Shown piece by piece: positions 12,420 through 14,335 of a stretch of 14,335 bases of DNA. The notes under the pieces were generated by a model that saw nothing but the letters and a program-made list of their open reading frames with translations, was not told the DNA's origin and did no database searches. Position 1 is the first letter of the stretch. Each line of letters starts with the position of its first letter. The position numbers were made by a program, and so were the translations under genes. Where the stretch lies: NCBI GenBank assembly GCA_028819945.1, contig JAPPKQ010000341.1:1-14335 (forward strand). Direction: 5' to 3'. The stretch comes from a bacterium. Its GTDB lineage: Bacteria > Actinomycetota > Acidimicrobiia > Acidimicrobiales > CATQHL01.

Positions 12420-12910
12420 GAGTCGGCGTCGCCGCGGCCACAGCCGCCGACTGCTCCGCCCTGGAGGCCCTCGCCGGGACCGCGCGGGAGGAGGCGGCGG
12501 GCCAGCGGGGGGGCGCCATGCTGCTGGCGATCCGCTACCCGGAGACTCTCGACGCCGCCGGCTTTCGCCAGCTCCTGGAGACGGGCAGCGTGAGCGCCTG
12601 GATCGGCGACCTCGACGGCGCCGCGGTGGGCTTCGCCGTGGCGCGGCTGGTGGAACTGGCTGACGGCACCTCGCTGGCCGAGATCGATGCGCTCTACGTC
12701 CTGCCCGAGGCCCGGGGGGTCAGTCTGGGTGAGGCGCTCATGGACGAGGTTCTGGCGTGGGCCGCCGGCGCCGGCGCCGCCGCCGTCGACGCGGTGGCAC
12801 TTCCCGGCGACCGGGTGACGAAGAATTTCTTCGAGCGCTACGGGATGACCGCCCGCGCCCTGCAGGTCCATCGCCGGCTGAAGCCTCCCCCTTCGGCCAG
12901 CGACGCCTGA
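12416..12910 (+). CDS. GNAT-family N-acetyltransferase, probable CTG start
   Basis: GNAT enzymes move an acetyl group from acetyl-CoA to an amine. Motif A is visible in AEIDALYVLPEARGVSLGEALMDEVLAWA, where the usual R-G-x-G-x-G/A pyrophosphate loop reads RGVSLG; NFFERYGMTARALQVHRRL is the typical final strand-helix segment. A start at the first ATG (12518) would remove strand 1 and helix 1. The frame upstream reads RVGVAAATAADCSALEALAGTARE, a normal GNAT beginning, and contains no ATG, GTG or TTG back to the in-frame stop at 12380. CTG 12416 is the best start: it forms a CTGA overlap with the stop of the acidic gene, the same 4-base coupling seen in tatB-tatC-helY. That gives 164 residues. 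The acceptor substrate is unknown. Its stop begins the TGATG junction with the inserted element. Confidence 0.72.
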   Translation: MRVGVAAATAADCSALEALAGTAREEAAGQRGGAMLLAIRYPETLDAAGFRQLLETGSVSAWIGDLDGAAVGFAVARLVELADGTSLAEIDALYVLPEARGVSLGEALMDEVLAWAAGAGAAAVDAVALPGDRVTKNFFERYGMTARALQVHRRLKPPPSASDA

Positions 12911-13030
12911 TGCGTCCATCGTCATTCCGGCGCCCTGCCCCGTCATTGCGGCGCCCTGCCCCGTCATTCCGGCGAAGGCCGGAACCCAGGCTCGCCTTCG
13001 TCCGGCGTGTGAGGACCGGGCGCTGATGCG
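12907..13030. repeat. Small repeat element between 8-bp direct repeats
   Basis: CTGATGCG occurs at 12907-12914, on the GNAT stop, and at 13023-13030, on the Nudix start. Between them lie 108 bases with two 21-base units starting CGTCATTCCGGCGCCC (12920-12940) and CGTCATTGCGGCGCCC (12941-12961), then a third related unit from 12962 that ends in a hairpin. Deleting one 116-base period would restore a direct TGATG junction between the genes. The element carries an open frame of 38 codons (12910-13026, Arg-rich) with TGATG overlaps at both ends. The layout fits a small mobile or dispersed palindromic repeat with a target duplication; no terminal inverted repeats were found. Confidence 0.6.
12967..12984. 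repeat. Extragenic palindrome (hairpin) of the CGTCATTCCGGCGAAGGCCGG type
   Basis: TTCCGGC and GCCGGAA form a perfect 7-bp stem around the loop GAAG. A competing fold pairs CGAAGG (12973-12978) with CCTTCG (12995-13000). Similar CATTCC-GCGAA-GGAA palindromes are scattered between genes in many bacteria; copies elsewhere in this genome are expected but not visible here. Confidence 0.7.
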
Positions 13031-13427
13031 ACCCGAGGTGTGCGTCGGCGCGATCGCCGTGCGCGACGGCTGCGTCCTGCTGGTGCGCCGGGGCCACGGG
13101 CCGGCCGCCGGTCAGTGGTCGGTGCCCGGGGGACGGGTCGAGTGGGGAGAGACGCTGGCCGGGGCCGTAGTGCGGGAGGTGGCCGAGGAGACGGGTTTGG
13201 AGGTCCTCTGCGAGGAGTTCGCCGACTGGGTGGAGCGGATCGACGATCGGCACCACTACGTGATCGCCGACTTCTGGGTCACCGTGCTGGGCGATCATCC
13301 TCCGGTGGCCGGGGACGACGCCGCCGAAGCTCGCTGGGTGCCGCGGGAAGAACTAGACGTCCTCGACCTCACCGCCGGGCTCAGGGACTTCTTCGCCCGC
13401 ATCGGAGTCCTGGACCGGCTGACCTGA
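13026..13427 (+). CDS. Nudix hydrolase
   Basis: Nudix enzymes cleave nucleoside diphosphates linked to another group, such as ADP-ribose or oxidised dNTPs. The complete Nudix box G-x5-E-x7-RE-x2-EE-x-G-L spans G36 to L58 (GRVEWGE, then REVAEETGL with R50, E51, E54 and E55). The start, VCVGAIAVRDGCVLLVRRG, followed by WSVPGG is typical of small 130 to 150-residue members, which often act on ADP-ribose or ADP-glucose-like substrates; the exact substrate cannot be fixed. The ATG overlaps by one base the stop of the small frame in the inserted element, and GAGGA (13011-13015) precedes it by 10 bases. The last 75 bases overlap the opposite-strand gene. It was probably once coupled directly to the GNAT gene. 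Confidence 0.88.
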   Translation: MRPEVCVGAIAVRDGCVLLVRRGHGPAAGQWSVPGGRVEWGETLAGAVVREVAEETGLEVLCEEFADWVERIDDRHHYVIADFWVTVLGDHPPVAGDDAAEARWVPREELDVLDLTAGLRDFFARIGVLDRLT

Positions 13428-14335
13428 GGTCTCGGAGGCCTCGACGGTCTCCGCCGTCGTGTCCGCCGGCGGCTGCGCCTCGGGGGACTCCGGCTCTGCC
13501 GCCGCAGGTGCCGGCTCGGCAGCCGGCTCCTCAGGCGCAGGCTCCGGCTCGGCAACCTTCGGCGGAGCGTCGAGGTGCTCCCCGAATTGGGCGCGCAGCG
13601 CCGGGAGGCGCTCCCCGAAGCGGCGCACCGTGCGCAGCAGACGCTCCGAGGGCTCCGGCGGCACCTCCTCGGCCACCAGAACCAGGCGGATCGGGGACTG
13701 CGCCGCCGCTTCCAGCATCCTCACCCAGAGGTCGTCCTCGGCGCCGGTGTTGAGCTGGGACGTGACGCCCTCCTGCAGGCTGGTGGCCAGGCTCTCCGGC
13801 AACGGCGTCCCCGCCTTCGGCGGACGCTGGCTGACGCGTAGCGCGGTCACCAGGCGACCCTTCCGGAGCAGCGAGCCCAGGTCGGCGATCCAGGCCGAGT
13901 GCTCACTGTCGACCCGGGCGGCCAGCTTGCCGCGCAGTTCGTCCGCCAGGGAGCGAGCCTCGTCGTCGGGGTACTTGGCGGGGATGCCGGCCACCACCGA
14001 CCGCAGGTCGCGCAGGTCCACCTCGTCGGTCACCTTGCGGGCCGCTTCGGCGCGGTCGCGCCAATCCACCACGCGATAGGCCGAGAACAACTTCTCCACA
14101 ACCGCCATGCGGGCGTCGCCGGCGTCGCCGGAGCGGCCGGCTTCCTGCCCCTCGCCCGGCTCGCCCTCCGATTGCAGGGCCTGGCGCACCGCCCGGATCC
14201 CCTCGTTGGCGAGCCGCTCGGCGATGGCTCGCTCATCGGAGGACAGCGTCTCCAGCCAAGCGTCGCGGTGGTTGTTGCCCGGACGCAGGCGCGGCGCGCG
14301 CGGGGGCCTGTCGCGCCCGCCGCGGTGGCCGGAGC
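13353..14335 (-). CDS. Hypothetical protein with acidic Pro/Glu tail (5' end outside window)
   Basis: The frame runs from the window edge to a TAG at 13353-13355, giving 327 residues. At the edge it has an Arg/Gly/Pro-rich stretch (SGHRGGRDRPPRAPRLRPG), then LETLSSDERAIAERLANEGIRAVRQAL, a charged helical core (KLFSAYRVVDWRDRAEAARK, DEVDLRDLRSVVAG, DLGSLLRKGRLVTALRVSQRPPKAG), and a final tail of about 80 residues rich in Pro, Glu and Ala. I have seen similar cores in uncharacterised actinobacterial proteins but cannot name a family or function. The RGG-like start would suit nucleic-acid binding, which is only a guess. No membrane segment is seen. A GTG at 14189 could start a shorter protein, but the upstream codons read as conserved protein. 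The 3' end overlaps the Nudix gene by 75 bases. Confidence 0.7.
   Translation of the reverse strand, partial: SGHRGGRDRPPRAPRLRPGNNHRDAWLETLSSDERAIAERLANEGIRAVRQALQSEGEPGEGQEAGRSGDAGDARMAVVEKLFSAYRVVDWRDRAEAARKVTDEVDLRDLRSVVAGIPAKYPDDEARSLADELRGKLAARVDSEHSAWIADLGSLLRKGRLVTALRVSQRPPKAGTPLPESLATSLQEGVTSQLNTGAEDDLWVRMLEAAAQSPIRLVLVAEEVPPEPSERLLRTVRRFGERLPALRAQFGEHLDAPPKVAEPEPAPEEPAAEPAPAAAEPESPEAQPPADTTAETVEASETSGQPVQDSDAGEEVPEPGGEVEDV

Noticed and set aside
12920..12990. The 21-bp repeats as a CRISPR array
   Set aside because: The units are back to back without unique spacers, few in number, and no cas gene is near. They match a dispersed palindromic repeat better.

Overview
This window is chromosomal DNA from a high-GC actinobacterium (Actinomycetota). 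The strongest evidence is the 3' part of a Pup--protein ligase gene (pafA), followed by a pafB-pafC regulator, tatB-tatC and a HelY-type helicase. This is the pupylation-Tat-HelY neighbourhood known from mycobacteria and their relatives. The GC bias, the DUF4193-type acidic protein and the TANNNT promoters sitting directly on GTG codons fit the same phylum. An Acidimicrobiia-like lineage is my guess from the flavour of the proteins; no rRNA or other marker here can prove it.

Layout. (1) 1-2693: C-terminal half of pafA, then one gene encoding PafB and PafC as a single polypeptide (DNA-damage-responsive WYL regulator). (2) 2734-4101: signal peptidase I with a 280-residue Pro/Glu/Ala-rich cytoplasmic extension. 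(3) 4116-4844, minus strand: a glycerophosphodiester phosphodiesterase, convergent with lepB and divergent from tatB. (4) 4898-8285: tatB-tatC-helY, joined by ATGA and GTGA stop/start overlaps, so one operon. (5) 8323-8931: a lipid-kinase-like protein that keeps only part of the fold. (6) 8980-10191: an M20D amidohydrolase. (7) 10225-11832: a 535-residue double ThyX protein. (8) 11940-12910: an acidic zinc-ribbon-like DUF4193 protein overlapping a GNAT acetyltransferase that seems to start at CTG. (9) 12907-13030: a small repeat-containing insertion between the GNAT and a Nudix hydrolase gene, bounded by 8-bp direct repeats. (10) 13353-14335, minus strand: a partial hypothetical protein whose 3' end overlaps the Nudix gene tail to tail.

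How the genes may work together. Region 1 links protein pupylation and the PafBC damage response. Regions 2 and 4 place the Tat pore next to a signal peptidase, so export and leader cleavage are genetic neighbours. Regions 6 to 8 hold a possible folate-linked hydrolase, a ThyX relative and a DUF4193 protein; a nucleotide or folate theme is suggestive but unproven. No tRNA, rRNA, CRISPR array, prophage or transposase gene was seen. The largest gap between genes is about 115 bp, so no stretch over 300 bases lacks a gene.

The observations most worth a second look are the double ThyX, whose two active-site signatures have decayed in complementary ways; the small insertion that kept TGATG coupling on both sides; and a possible PafBC-type promoter in front of the DUF4193 gene.
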